Part shown: positions 43,144-52,860 of the stretch, piece after piece
Position numbering within the stretch: position 1 is the first letter of the stretch
Layout of the letters: every line of letters begins with the position of its first letter
From: CAUPWF01 sp963515125
Lineage (GTDB): Bacteria; Bacillota; Clostridia; Lachnospirales; Lachnospiraceae
Direction of reading: 5' to 3'
DNA: 64,000 nucleotides
NCBI GenBank assembly: GCA_052116865.1
Contig: JBQKKG010000014.1
Span: 13,749 to 77,748 of the forward strand
Translations under genes and position numbers: made by a program
Notes under the pieces: model-generated
What the model was told of the DNA's origin: nothing
Database searches by the model: none
Seen by the model: the letters and a program-made list of their open reading frames with translations, nothing else

Positions 43144-44100
43144 ATGAACTGGAAAAAGAAATTAACAACTTGTACAATTTTAATAGTATTAACAACATTT
43201 GTCACTTTTGTTATAAATAAGTTTATTTACTTTATTTCCACTTTGGATAATTTGTTGAATGATTTTAATGGAAATTATTATGATTGGCGTTTTGGGAAAA
43301 TTTATTACACAAAAGAAGGTTCTGGTGATCCAATTATTTTGATTCATGATTTAACAGCTCAAAGTTCTGGTTTTGAATGGAAACATATTGTTAGTAAATT
43401 GGCTAAGACAAATACAGTCTATGTTATTGATTTATTGGGATGTGGGAGATCTGATAAGCCAAATATAACATATACAAATTATTTATATGTTCAAATGCTT
43501 ACAGATTTTATTAAATATAATATTGGAGTTGAAACAGATATAATTGCTAGTGGTGAATCTTGTTCTTTTGTAATAATGGCTGCACATAATGATACTACTA
43601 TTATAAATAGAATTATAATGACCAATCCTTTGGATATTGGATATTTATCTCTGAATCCTACTAAAAGATCAAAAATTTCAAAAATGCTTATCAATATTCC
43701 TATTATTGGTACACTTTTATACAACTTATTAACTACTAGGGCTGATATTGAAAAAAGTTTTTATGAAGATTATTTTTATGATTGTTCAAAAATAGAACAA
43801 AATGATATAAAAACATATTATGAATGTGCTCATACAAATGGGGCTTCAGCTAAACATTTATATGCAAGTATCTGCGGACGTTATACAAATGTAAATATTA
43901 TCCAAGGTTTAAAAATGTTAGATAATAGTATATTTATTATAGAAGGATCAGGTACACCAAATAATAGAACTATTGCAGAACAATATAAAAATTACTTACC
44001 TTCAATTGAAATATTTTCAATTGAAAAGACAAAACAATTACCACATTTAGAAAATCCAGGTTTGTTTTTAGAAACAATCAAATTATTATTTGAAGCTTAA
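43144..44100 (+). CDS. Membrane-anchored alpha/beta hydrolase
   Basis: 318 residues. One N-terminal membrane helix (about 10-30) leads to an alpha/beta-hydrolase fold: GDPIILIHDLTAQSSGFEW (oxyanion strand and loop), VIDLLGCGRSDKP, the nucleophile elbow SGESCSF (Ser, with Cys where Gly is common), and QLPHLENPGLF with the catalytic His. The substrate is unknown. It is a lone plus-strand gene between rsmG and parA, opposed to replication. AAAGGTAGGTGTA precedes ATG 43144. Confidence 0.8.
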   Translation: MNWKKKLTTCTILIVLTTFVTFVINKFIYFISTLDNLLNDFNGNYYDWRFGKIYYTKEGSGDPIILIHDLTAQSSGFEWKHIVSKLAKTNTVYVIDLLGCGRSDKPNITYTNYLYVQMLTDFIKYNIGVETDIIASGESCSFVIMAAHNDTTIINRIIMTNPLDIGYLSLNPTKRSKISKMLINIPIIGTLLYNLLTTRADIEKSFYEDYFYDCSKIEQNDIKTYYECAHTNGASAKHLYASICGRYTNVNIIQGLKMLDNSIFIIEGSGTPNNRTIAEQYKNYLPSIEIFSIEKTKQLPHLENPGLFLETIKLLFEA

Positions 44101-44105
44101 TTTAT

Positions 44106-44133
44106 AAGAACCACTGTTAACACAGTGGTTCTT
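44106..44133. terminator. Bidirectional terminator, hydrolase gene / rsmG
   Basis: AAGAACCACTGT-TAAC-ACAGTGGTTCTT is a perfect 12-base stem. It overlaps the last codons of rsmG. Confidence 0.85.
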
Positions 44134-44830
44134 TGCTTGGTAATCCTGCTTTACGCGGATACTTTCTATTTATTTTCTTTACTTTTCTAATTTTTATAAA
44201 TGATCTACTAATTTCTGTACCTGGTAACTCAAATTTAATAACTTCCTCTAATTCAGATCCTAATATATTAATAGCGCTTTTAGATTTATTTAATTCTTCA
44301 TCAATTTCTCCAGATTTATATGGAATAAAATATCCACCTACTTTAACATACGGTAAACAATATTCAGCTAATGTAGAAAGATTTGCAACTGCTCGTGATA
44401 CACATAAATCAAACTGTTCTCTATAACTCAGTTGTTTTGCAAAATCTTCTGCACGCCCATGAATTGTTTTGATTCCAGTCAAACCTAATTGTTCAATTAC
44501 TGCATCTAAAAATTTTATTCTTTTATTCAATGAATCTAACAAAACTATATCTAAATGTGGAAAAATAATTTTAAGTGGAATACCTGGAAATCCAGCCCCT
44601 GTTCCAATATCTATAATAGAACCACAATCATTGATATTTAGAGCTTTAACAATTGATAAACTATCAACAAAATGCTTTTCAACAACTTCATCGTACTCTA
44701 CAATACTTGTTAAATTCATTACTTTATTCCATTCATTTATTAAATGATAATAATTATCAAATTGTTCGCTTTGTTTATCCGTTAAAGACAAATCTAATTC
44801 AAGCAATTTGTTTTTTAATTTTTCACTCAT
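44117..44830 (-). CDS. rsmG: 16S rRNA (guanine-527-N7) methyltransferase RsmG
   Basis: 237 residues. NEWNKVMNLTSIVEYDEVVEKHFVDSLSI and SIIDIGTGAGFPGIPLKI (S-adenosylmethionine loop) are diagnostic, followed by SRAVANLSTLAEYCLPYVKVGG. It methylates G527 of 16S rRNA. ATG 44830 has AGAGGTGAAT just ahead; the GTG two codons earlier overlaps it. It is the last gene of the mnmE-mnmG-rsmG group. Confidence 0.95.
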   Translation of the reverse strand: MSEKLKNKLLELDLSLTDKQSEQFDNYYHLINEWNKVMNLTSIVEYDEVVEKHFVDSLSIVKALNINDCGSIIDIGTGAGFPGIPLKIIFPHLDIVLLDSLNKRIKFLDAVIEQLGLTGIKTIHGRAEDFAKQLSYREQFDLCVSRAVANLSTLAEYCLPYVKVGGYFIPYKSGEIDEELNKSKSAINILGSELEEVIKFELPGTEISRSFIKIRKVKKINRKYPRKAGLPSKEPLC

Positions 44831-44850
44831 ATTCACCTCTAATAAGTATT

Positions 44851-46773
44851 CTACATTTTTATATTATTTCCTTGTTCCCGTCCCCATTGCTCCATATAAA
44901 CTAATAAAACAGAAATATCTGCTGGAGATACACCTGATATTCTAGATGCCTGTCCTATAGAAACTGGATGATATTTGTTAAGTTTTTGTTTTGCCTCAAT
45001 TCTAAGACTATTTATACTATCATAATTAATATTATCAGGTATCCTTTTTGACTCTAACTTTTTAAACTGTTCTACTTGTTTTAGTTGTCTTTTGATATAT
45101 CCATCATACTTAATATTAATATTAATCTGTTCTATTACTTCAACTGGAAGAGGTTGACGCTGCCTATCAATTTTTTCCAAAGCTTCATAAGATAGCTCAG
45201 GCCTTCTAATTAATTCTGCTAGTGTTGTTCCTGAATTTAATATTGTACTTCCGTAGGATTGCAATAATTCCTGAACTTCTTTATTAGCACCCACATTTGT
45301 ATGTTCAAGTCTTTTTACTTCTGTTGATATCATCTGTTCTTTTTCTAATAAGTGTTGATAACGTTCTTCACTAATTAAACCAATTTGATAACCTAACTTA
45401 GTTAGCCTTTGATCTGCATTATCTTGACGTAATAACAACCGATACTCTGCACGAGAAGTCATCATTCGATATGGTTCTCGACTCTCTTTTGTAACCAGAT
45501 CATCGATAAGAACACCTATATAACCTTGTGATCGATCGATAATTATCTGTTCTTTACCTAATAGTTTTAAGGATGCATTAATACCTGCAACCAGACCTTG
45601 AGCCGCTGCTTCTTCATACCCAGAACTACCATTAAATTGTCCCCCACTAAATAATCCTTGAATATTTTTAAATTCTAAAGTAGGAAATAATTGACGTGCA
45701 TCTATACAATCATACTCAATTGCATATGCATTTCTAACAATCTTAACCTGCTCAAGCCCAGGCACACTTCTATACATCTCGCATTGTACATCTTCTGGTA
45801 AAGAACTTGACATACCACCAACATACATTTCATTTGTGTTTATTCCTTCTGGCTCAAGAAAAACTTGGTGTCTATCCTTATCTGAAAATTTCACAACTTT
45901 ATCTTCAATAGATGGACAATATCTAGGCCCAGTACCTTCTATCATTCCAGAATATAATGGGGATCGATCTAAATTTGCTTTAATAATTTCATGTGTTTTT
46001 GTATTTGTATAAGTTAACCAACAAGATGCTTGATCAATTTGTACATCTTTGATATCTGTTGTGAATGAAAAAGGAACAACTTTTTCATCTCCAAATTGTT
46101 CTTCCATTTTGCTAAAATCTATAGAATTTTTATCAACTCTAGCAGGTGTACCAGTTTTAAAACGATACATTTTTATTCCTAAATTTTTCAAAGAATCCGT
46201 CAAAAAAGTTGCAGATTGTAGTCCATTTGGACCCGTGCTGGTACTAATTTCTCCATATATACAACGTGATTTTAAATATGTTCCAGTACATAAAATAACT
46301 GCACCGCAAGAATATATAGCTCCTGAATATGTTTGAATTCCAGTAACTTTATTATCAGTTACCAAAATATCAGTTACCTCACCTTGCTTAATATCTAAGC
46401 GTTCCTGTCTTTCTAAAACTTGTCTCATAGTTCTACTATAATTTGCCTTATCTGCTTGTGCTCTTAAAGAATGAACAGCTGGACCTTTTGATTTATTTAA
46501 CATCTTTGATTGAATAAAAGTCTGATCTATAACTTTTCCCATTTCTCCACCCAAAGCATCAATTTCACGCACCAAATGCCCTTTAGAACTTCCTCCAATA
46601 TTAGGATTACATGGCATCATAGCAATACTATCAACACTCACAGTAAACAAAATCGTCCGTAATCCTAGTCTAGAAGTAGCCAACGCTGCCTCACAGCCTG
46701 CATGTCCTGCACCAACTACTACCACATCATAATGATCCTTATTTTCCCATACAGAATTTGCTGAATATTTCAT
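44851..46773 (-). CDS. mnmG: tRNA uridine-34 modification enzyme MnmG (GidA)
   Basis: 640 residues. The FAD-binding VVVVGAGHAGCEAALATSRLG at the N-terminus, GCPxxGG-like MMPCNPNIGGSSKGHLVREIDALGG, and SRAEYRLLLRQDNADQRLT are the family marks. With MnmE it adds carboxymethylaminomethyl to U34 of certain tRNAs. The start lies inside the 3' end of mnmE (35-base overlap), with AGGAGAAG ahead of ATG 46773, showing coupled translation of the two partners. Confidence 0.96.
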   Translation of the reverse strand: MKYSANSVWENKDHYDVVVVGAGHAGCEAALATSRLGLRTILFTVSVDSIAMMPCNPNIGGSSKGHLVREIDALGGEMGKVIDQTFIQSKMLNKSKGPAVHSLRAQADKANYSRTMRQVLERQERLDIKQGEVTDILVTDNKVTGIQTYSGAIYSCGAVILCTGTYLKSRCIYGEISTSTGPNGLQSATFLTDSLKNLGIKMYRFKTGTPARVDKNSIDFSKMEEQFGDEKVVPFSFTTDIKDVQIDQASCWLTYTNTKTHEIIKANLDRSPLYSGMIEGTGPRYCPSIEDKVVKFSDKDRHQVFLEPEGINTNEMYVGGMSSSLPEDVQCEMYRSVPGLEQVKIVRNAYAIEYDCIDARQLFPTLEFKNIQGLFSGGQFNGSSGYEEAAAQGLVAGINASLKLLGKEQIIIDRSQGYIGVLIDDLVTKESREPYRMMTSRAEYRLLLRQDNADQRLTKLGYQIGLISEERYQHLLEKEQMISTEVKRLEHTNVGANKEVQELLQSYGSTILNSGTTLAELIRRPELSYEALEKIDRQRQPLPVEVIEQININIKYDGYIKRQLKQVEQFKKLESKRIPDNINYDSINSLRIEAKQKLNKYHPVSIGQASRISGVSPADISVLLVYMEQWGREQGNNIKM

Positions 46774-48139
46774 TTGCTAAATCTTCTCCTATCGTCTCAC
46801 CTATAATACTTCCTAATGCTTCATATGCATCTATTAAATCTATAGAATAAAAATCTTCTGGCATCTTATGATCAATACTTACAATAACTTTCTCTAAACT
46901 ACACACTGCATCCTGCAGTGCATGCTTATGTCGTATATTTGTAATATATACTTCATCATTAAATGTAACTTCTCCCTTAAAAAACATATTTTTTATAATA
47001 TTTTCTAATTCTTTTATCCCCTTTTTCTCTTTCGCTGATATTTCAATAATGATATTATTACAGTCTAACTCTATTAAATCTTGCTTAGAAACAACCATAT
47101 TTAAATCCGATTTATTTAATATAATAATAGCTTTTTTATCTTGTATCATTTTTATTATTTCACTATCATCTTTATCTAAGAACCTAGAGGCATCTACCAC
47201 ATAGATAATTAAATCCGATTTTTCTGCATATTCTTTTGCTCGATCTACACCTATTTTTTCAACTATATCTTCTGTATCTCTAATACCTGCAGTATCAATA
47301 ATATTTAAACTAATACCACTTAAATTAATACTTTCTTCTAATACATCCCTTGTAGTCCCTGCAATATTAGTAACGATTGCACGTTCTCTGCCTGATAAAA
47401 CATTTAAAAGTGAAGATTTACCCGCATTCGGTTTTCCAATAATAACTGTTTGAATGCCTTCTTTGATTATTCTACCATCATCTGATGTAGCTAACAACTG
47501 ATGAATTTTATTTATTAAATTATGCACAGTGACTTCTAGTGTTTTTCCATATCCGTCTACACTAATGTGTTCAGGATCATCTAACGCTGTTTCTATAAAT
47601 GCAGTATGATATATGATTTCACTTCTAATTTCTTTTATTTTTTCATGTACAGAACCCTTTAACTGACTTATAGAACTTTGAAGAGCATAATTACTTTTGG
47701 CATTAATTACATCTATAACCGCCTCTGCCTGTGACAAATCAATTTTTCCATTTAGAAAAGCACTCTTAGTAAATTCTCCCGGTTCTGCGGGACGCGCACC
47801 ATACTTTATAACTGTCTCTAATACTTTTTTTACTACAAAAACTCCACCATGACAATTAATTTCAACGGTATTTTCTCCTGTAAAAGTATGTGGGGCATGC
47901 ATTAGCATAATAAGAACTTCATCTATAATTTCATTGTTATCAACAATATATCCATGGTGAATCGTATGACTTTTCTCTTTAGATAATTTTTTATTTCCAC
48001 TTAAATCTTTTCTATTGTTATAAATTTTATCAATAATATCAATCGCCATTTCGCCACTAATTCTTACAATACCTATACCAGAATTTGTCATAGCTGTTGC
48101 TATAGCAGCAATTGTTTGATTTGTTGCATTTAACTCCAT
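46739..48139 (-). CDS. mnmE: tRNA modification GTPase MnmE (TrmE)
   Basis: 466 residues. An N-terminal folate-binding domain (NQTIAAIATAMTNSGIGIVRISG) is followed by a helical domain with an inserted GTPase: G1 GKPNAGKSSLLN, G3 DTAGIRDT, G4 NKSD. The C-terminal FCMGK holds the catalytic Cys of the C(I/M/L)GK motif. It partners MnmG in U34 modification. AAGGAGGTATT precedes ATG 48139. A strong terminator stands between jag and this gene. Confidence 0.96.
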   Translation of the reverse strand: MELNATNQTIAAIATAMTNSGIGIVRISGEMAIDIIDKIYNNRKDLSGNKKLSKEKSHTIHHGYIVDNNEIIDEVLIMLMHAPHTFTGENTVEINCHGGVFVVKKVLETVIKYGARPAEPGEFTKSAFLNGKIDLSQAEAVIDVINAKSNYALQSSISQLKGSVHEKIKEIRSEIIYHTAFIETALDDPEHISVDGYGKTLEVTVHNLINKIHQLLATSDDGRIIKEGIQTVIIGKPNAGKSSLLNVLSGRERAIVTNIAGTTRDVLEESINLSGISLNIIDTAGIRDTEDIVEKIGVDRAKEYAEKSDLIIYVVDASRFLDKDDSEIIKMIQDKKAIIILNKSDLNMVVSKQDLIELDCNNIIIEISAKEKKGIKELENIIKNMFFKGEVTFNDEVYITNIRHKHALQDAVCSLEKVIVSIDHKMPEDFYSIDLIDAYEALGSIIGETIGEDLANEIFSKFCMGK

Positions 48140-48159
48140 AATACCTCCTTATAATTTTT

Positions 48160-48190
48160 AAAAACCGGGGCTTAATCATCCCCGGTTTTT
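48160..48190 (-). terminator. Terminator of the rpmH-jag operon
   Basis: AAAAACCGGGG (48160-48170) and CCCCGGTTTTT (48180-48190) give an 11-base stem ending in T residues on the minus strand, 1 base after the jag stop. Confidence 0.88.
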
Positions 48191-48191
48191 T

Positions 48192-49013
48192 CTAGTTTCT
48201 TTTTGATAACGTTACAACAACGCGTCTATAAGGTTCTTCACCTTCACTATGTGTTGACACATAAGTATCAGATTGAAGAACTGAGTGAATAATTCTTCTT
48301 TCATATGGATTCATCGGCTCAAGTGAAACAGGTTTCTTTGTTCTTTTTACCTTATAAGCAATATTTTTTGCAAGGTTTTCTAAAGTTGCTTTTCTACGTG
48401 CACGATAATTTTCTGTATCTAATTTAACTCTGACATATCCATCTTGTACTTTATTTGCAACTCTATTAGCTAAATATTGTAATGAATCTAATGTTTGTCC
48501 TCTTTTTCCTATAAGAATACCCATATTATCACCTTCTAAATCAATAGATAAAGCACCATCTTTATCTACAGTAGAAGTTACATTTACATCCATTCCCATA
48601 GTCTTCATTACATTTACAAGAAATTCTTCTGTTTCTTTAATAGCCTCTGGTGTCACTTCAACTAAAATAGTTTCTTCTTTTTTAGGATGTGATACTGTTG
48701 TTTGGTTAATATCATTTTTTATTTCTTTTTTTATATCATTTTTTATCTCTTTTTTTGTTTCTTTTTTTATATCCTTTTTAACTTCGTTTTTAATCACTTC
48801 TTTAATTGGAGCTTCTACCTTAACATCTTCAACAGCTGTTTCTCTTTTATGTCGCGCCTTTATTATAGCCTTTTTACTTCCTATTCCTAAGAAACCAGAA
48901 CTTCCTTTTTCTATGATATCATATTCCAATTCATTACTTATGATACCTAACTGAATGGATGCCTCTGTAATAGCGTCATCTAGAGTTTTAGCTGTGACTG
49001 TAATTTCATTCAT
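48192..49013 (-). CDS. jag: Jag / KhpB (EloR) RNA-binding protein
   Basis: 273 residues. The N-terminal Jag-N domain (ITVTAKTLDDAITEASIQLG, then GFLGIGSKKAIIKAR) is joined by a Lys/Glu-rich linker to a KH domain (GDNMGILIGKRGQTLDSLQYL) and an R3H domain (MNPYERRIIHSVLQSD). Family members bind RNA with KhpA and affect cell division and elongation. The linker is unusually long and low in complexity (KKEIKNDIKKEIKND). It lies 23 bases after yidC. Confidence 0.93.
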   Translation of the reverse strand: MNEITVTAKTLDDAITEASIQLGIISNELEYDIIEKGSSGFLGIGSKKAIIKARHKRETAVEDVKVEAPIKEVIKNEVKKDIKKETKKEIKNDIKKEIKNDINQTTVSHPKKEETILVEVTPEAIKETEEFLVNVMKTMGMDVNVTSTVDKDGALSIDLEGDNMGILIGKRGQTLDSLQYLANRVANKVQDGYVRVKLDTENYRARRKATLENLAKNIAYKVKRTKKPVSLEPMNPYERRIIHSVLQSDTYVSTHSEGEEPYRRVVVTLSKRN

Positions 49014-49036
49014 GATGAACCCTCCTATTTGCTTAA

Positions 49037-50293
49037 TTAATCATTCTCATTAAATTTCTTAACCATATTTGCCTTAGAAGCTAAACTACCTTGTTTTGCA
49101 CTTTTATTTACTTCTTTTGCCTGTTGAATCTTTTCTTCTCTTTCAATAGAAGATATTTTAGATTTAGTAGGTTCTTGAATATTTCTTACATTCTTTTGAG
49201 CCATTTCATTTAAACTTCTTGCAGAAGTACCTTTTTTTTCTCTTTTTTTAGCAGCCTTTTCAAGATTCTTCTTAATCATATCATCCATGGACATTTTATT
49301 TAGATGTTTATTAATTACTAACTGTTGTACTGTACGAACAACAGCACTTGCTATCCAATAAATTCCCAATCCTGCAGGCAATGTAAAGCACATGAATACT
49401 GAAAAGATCGGCATCATCATATTCATTGTTTTCATTTGATTTGCCATTGGATTATCATCAGAATTACTTTGCATAGGCATTAGCTTAATACTTAAATATT
49501 GTGTAATACCTGATAAAATAGGAATCATTACGGCGCCAATTGCTAATCCAATCGCACCAACTTTTATTGCATCTGTGAATATAGTCATTGGAGCATTTGC
49601 AATGTTAATCCCTAAAAAGTTATTTAAATGACCAATCCCTGAAACTGTAGTATCAATAGCACCTTGTAAATCTGGAAATTTATCTGCTAATGTGTCCCAA
49701 GTTGTGGTTTGAAATTTATATAATACGTCAATTAATGTATTTGCTTCTTTATAATCATACTTACTTGCACTTAATAGGATTGGTTTCGCTTCTCCTATTT
49801 TTTCCATGACTTTTTGAAATCCATCTGTTGCCATAATCTGATTCACTAATGGCATATAAGTATCTCTAATACTATCTACATATGCAGGCATATTTCTAAT
49901 TACTGCATATAACCCGAAAAGCAAAGGCATTTGCACCAGCATTTGCGCACAACCTCCAGTAGGAGAAGTACCATACTTTTCATATACTAACTGCATTTCT
50001 TCTTGCTGTTTCATCATAGAAGCTTGATCTTTTTTATTCTTATACTTCTTTTGAATCTTTTGTAATTCTGGATTCATAACAGCAGATAATTTTGAAAATT
50101 TCTGTTGTTTAATAGTTAATGGAAGCATTAATGTATAAATTATAATTGTAAATATAATAATACAAAGACCTATATTTTGAATTCCAAACGTACTATCTAA
50201 AAATTCAAATATAAAGTTCATTAGTCTCCCAAGCACCCAAGCAATTTGTCCAATAATTGGGGTAGTCGACTGTGTTAATATAATACCTGACAT
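49037..50293 (-). CDS. yidC: Membrane protein insertase YidC (OxaA/SpoIIIJ)
   Basis: 418 residues. The 60KD_IMP domain shows FGIQNIGLCIIIFTIIIYTLMLPLTIKQQKFSKLSAVMNPELQKIQKKYKNKKD, split by the usual amphipathic region, then GGCAQMLVQMPLLFGLYAVIRN and a late membrane helix (FMCFTLPAGLGIYWIASAVVRT). A central insertion (about 135-220) is longer than in Bacillus. The tail is strongly basic, suited to ribosome contact. No lipobox is visible. GGAGGAGAAT precedes ATG 50293. Confidence 0.94.
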   Translation of the reverse strand: MSGIILTQSTTPIIGQIAWVLGRLMNFIFEFLDSTFGIQNIGLCIIIFTIIIYTLMLPLTIKQQKFSKLSAVMNPELQKIQKKYKNKKDQASMMKQQEEMQLVYEKYGTSPTGGCAQMLVQMPLLFGLYAVIRNMPAYVDSIRDTYMPLVNQIMATDGFQKVMEKIGEAKPILLSASKYDYKEANTLIDVLYKFQTTTWDTLADKFPDLQGAIDTTVSGIGHLNNFLGINIANAPMTIFTDAIKVGAIGLAIGAVMIPILSGITQYLSIKLMPMQSNSDDNPMANQMKTMNMMMPIFSVFMCFTLPAGLGIYWIASAVVRTVQQLVINKHLNKMSMDDMIKKNLEKAAKKREKKGTSARSLNEMAQKNVRNIQEPTKSKISSIEREEKIQQAKEVNKSAKQGSLASKANMVKKFNEND

Positions 50294-50348
50294 ATTCTCC
50301 TCCTAATTACCACAATTTTATTATTGCAGTGAAAGTTTTCCTTTTGTT

Positions 50349-50561
50349 CTACGGGACAGGGTCATATCCTCCCTTAGCAAATGGATTACATCGCAGAATT
50401 CTCCATATAGTTAAAAGACCACCCTTCAATGCACCGTACTTCTCAATAGCTTCTAACCCATATTGAGAACATGTCGGCGTATATATGCATCTTGTGGTTG
50501 TCTTTAATCCAGATAAATATTTTCTATAGAACTTGATTAGAGCAATAAATATCTTCTTCAT
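50349..50561 (-). CDS. yidD: Membrane protein insertion efficiency factor YidD
   Basis: 70 residues. ALIKFYRKYLSGLKTTTRCIYTPTCSQYGLEAIEKYGALKGGLLTIWRILRCNPFAKGGYDPVP is the full family pattern, with three conserved Cys. It aids YidC-dependent insertion. It lies in its standard place between rnpA and yidC. Confidence 0.95.
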   Translation of the reverse strand: MKKIFIALIKFYRKYLSGLKTTTRCIYTPTCSQYGLEAIEKYGALKGGLLTIWRILRCNPFAKGGYDPVP

Positions 50562-50590
50562 TCTACTCGCATCCTTATGCTTTTGCTACT

Positions 50591-50926
50591 TTAATTTATA
50601 ATATGATGAAGTCTTCCTACATGGATCAATGCGCTTTCTATGTCTTTATATGTCTTACCTTTCGCGCTAACTCTTGCTATAATCACAATATCCAATCCTT
50701 GTAGAAAGTTATCTTCTTGTAGTCTATAGCTTTCCCTAATTAATCTTGTTAATCTATGTCTTACTATACTATTTCCTACTTTTTTACTTACCGATATTCC
50801 TATGCGATTCATTTCCGATTTATTTTCCATAACATACATAACTAAATACTTATTTGCATAGGACTTTCCCTTATTATATACGGTTTTAAACTCTTTATTT
50901 TTCTTCAATGATTCGGAAAATTTCAT
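50591..50926 (-). CDS. rnpA: Ribonuclease P protein component
   Basis: 111 residues. SLKKNKEFKTVYNKGKSY and the RNR-type motif RIGISVSKKVGNSIVRHRLTRLIRESYR identify the small protein of RNase P, which helps the RNA subunit mature tRNA 5' ends. AGGAGAATGAGAAG lies before ATG 50926. A GGCC hairpin in the 49-base gap after rpmH may partly attenuate transcription. Confidence 0.95.
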   Translation of the reverse strand: MKFSESLKKNKEFKTVYNKGKSYANKYLVMYVMENKSEMNRIGISVSKKVGNSIVRHRLTRLIRESYRLQEDNFLQGLDIVIIARVSAKGKTYKDIESALIHVGRLHHIIN

Positions 50927-50975
50927 CTTCTCATTCTCCTAATTTTTAGAGAAAGAAAGGCCACAAAACTGCGGC

Positions 50976-51110
50976 CTACGCTGATAATTTCTTTCTACCT
51001 TTAAGTCTTCTAGCTTGTAATACTTTTCTTCCACCAGCTGTACTCATTCTTGTTCTAAATCCATGAACCTTTGCTCTAGATCTTTTTTTTGGTTGGAATG
51101 TCATTTTCAT
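50976..51110 (-). CDS. rpmH: 50S ribosomal protein L34
   Basis: 44 residues, translated by hand: MKMTFQPKKRSRAKVHGF at the start and GGRKVLQARRLKGRKKLSA at the end, which is complete L34. AAGGAGGTGGATATCA precedes ATG 51110. It is the first gene of the rpmH-rnpA-yidD-yidC-jag operon and diverges from dnaA across the origin. Confidence 0.96.
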   Translation of the reverse strand: MKMTFQPKKRSRAKVHGFRTRMSTAGGRKVLQARRLKGRKKLSA

Positions 51111-51266
51111 TGATATCCACCTCCTTAATTATTAAACCCTATATATCTAAATTCATATAGTACTTTTTATTCTAAAGACATCGCTTTTTATTATAATCAT
51201 AAATGGACAACTCGTCAAGATAAAACTGCTATTTAGCAACATTTTTTGAATTTTTTTATTCCTTAC

Positions 51267-51384
51267 TTATCAACACTTTGTGGATAACCCATCAATAACC
51301 TGTGGATAACCTGTTAATTATTCCGTTTCTGATATAAAAAAACTTTTTTAAATGGGCATTTTTTCCTTTATATAGTTATCAACA
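51267..51384. other. Origin region upstream of dnaA (DnaA boxes)
   Basis: The 373-base gap between rpmH and dnaA holds TTATCAACA (51267-51275), TGTGGATAA (51279-51287), TGTGGATAA (51301-51309) and TTATCAACA (51376-51384), with A/T-rich runs between. It also carries the divergent promoters of rpmH and dnaA. I see no gene in it. Confidence 0.85.
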
Positions 51385-51483
51385 TTTATTTGCCATTGCT
51401 TATATTTAAGTTATGTTGTAAAATATAGTAGAGTTATTCTGTTTAGAATTGCAAAATTAAGAAAATGAAACGGAGTTTATACA

Positions 51484-52854
51484 ATGGATATTGTTACATT
51501 AAAATGGAATGAAATTATACTTAAATTAAAAGAAGACTACGGCCTATCCGATGTTTCTTTTAAAACATGGATTCTTCCTTTAAAAGTATATGATGTTACA
51601 GAGGATACTGTATTCATATTAGTAGAGTTAAGAGGTAGTCTTGAAATTATAAAAAATAAATATTTACTTCCATTTAAAGTATCTATTGCTGAAGTAACCG
51701 GAAAAGAATATGAAGTAAATTTCATTGCACGGAACGATACTGCAATGGAAGAATATAACGAAGAACGAACAAAAAAGAAACGAATTAATAGTATTATTGA
51801 AAGGGCAAATTTAAATCCAAAATATACATTTGATACCTTTGTAGTGGGTGGAAATAATAACTTTGCTCATGCAGCATCATTGGCAGTCTCAGAATCACCT
51901 GGTCAGATTTATAATCCTTTATTTTTGTATGGTGGTGTTGGACTTGGTAAAACACATTTAATGCACTCAATTGCACATTATATTATAGAAAATGATCCTG
52001 ATAAGAAAGTACTATATGTTACCAGTGAAGCTTTTACAAATGAATTGATTGAAGCTATTAAAAGTGGTCGGACAGGCAATGAGTCTGCAATGACCGGTTT
52101 TCGCGAAAAATATAGAACAAATGACGTCTTATTAATCGATGATGTTCAATTTATTATTGGAAAAGAAAGTACACAAGAGGAATTCTTTCATACTTTTAAT
52201 CATTTACATGTCTCTGGAAAACAAATTATTATTTCTAGTGATAAACCTCCAAAGGATATTGAAACATTAGAAGCACGTTTGCGTACACGTTTTGAGTGGG
52301 GATTAATTGCTGATATTTCGTCTCCAGATTACGAAACTAGAATGGCAATTCTACGTAAAAAAGAAGAATTAGACGGATTGAAAAGATATAATATTCCAGA
52401 TGAAGTTATGCAATATATTGCTACAAATGTAAAATCTAATATTCGTGAGTTAGAAGGATCATTAAATAAATTAATAGCGTTATACAAATTGAAAAATGAA
52501 GAAATTAATATTCAATTAGCTGCTGAAGCACTAAAAGATATTATTTCTCCTGATTCTAATAGAAAAGTGACCCCTGATATTATTATAGATGTAGTATCAG
52601 AACATTTTAATGTCCCGGTATCTGACTTATGTAGTAGTAAGCGTAATTCAGAAATTGCCACAGCTCGACAAATTGCGATGTACCTTTGTCGAACTATGAC
52701 AGATACACCTTTGAAATCAATTGGTATTACACTTGGTGGTAGAGATCATTCAACTGTAAGCCATGGAGTAGATAAAATAACATCTGATATGAAAGATAAT
52801 GAAGCATTATATAATACAATAGATATTATTAAAAAGAAGATAAACCCAGTTTAA
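51484..52854 (+). CDS. dnaA: Chromosomal replication initiator DnaA
   Basis: 456 residues. Domain I (about 1-85) is followed by a short linker. The AAA+ domain has Walker A GGVGLGKTHLMHSI (about 150-157) and Walker B DDVQFI. Domain IV ends with the DnaA-box reader GGRDHSTVSHGVDKI. It opens the origin when bound to ATP. The ATG at 51484 lies shortly after AAACGGAGTTTATACA. DnaA boxes flank the gene on both sides, which suggests autoregulation as well as initiation. Confidence 0.97.
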   Translation: MDIVTLKWNEIILKLKEDYGLSDVSFKTWILPLKVYDVTEDTVFILVELRGSLEIIKNKYLLPFKVSIAEVTGKEYEVNFIARNDTAMEEYNEERTKKKRINSIIERANLNPKYTFDTFVVGGNNNFAHAASLAVSESPGQIYNPLFLYGGVGLGKTHLMHSIAHYIIENDPDKKVLYVTSEAFTNELIEAIKSGRTGNESAMTGFREKYRTNDVLLIDDVQFIIGKESTQEEFFHTFNHLHVSGKQIIISSDKPPKDIETLEARLRTRFEWGLIADISSPDYETRMAILRKKEELDGLKRYNIPDEVMQYIATNVKSNIRELEGSLNKLIALYKLKNEEINIQLAAEALKDIISPDSNRKVTPDIIIDVVSEHFNVPVSDLCSSKRNSEIATARQIAMYLCRTMTDTPLKSIGITLGGRDHSTVSHGVDKITSDMKDNEALYNTIDIIKKKINPV

Positions 52855-52860
52855 ATATAA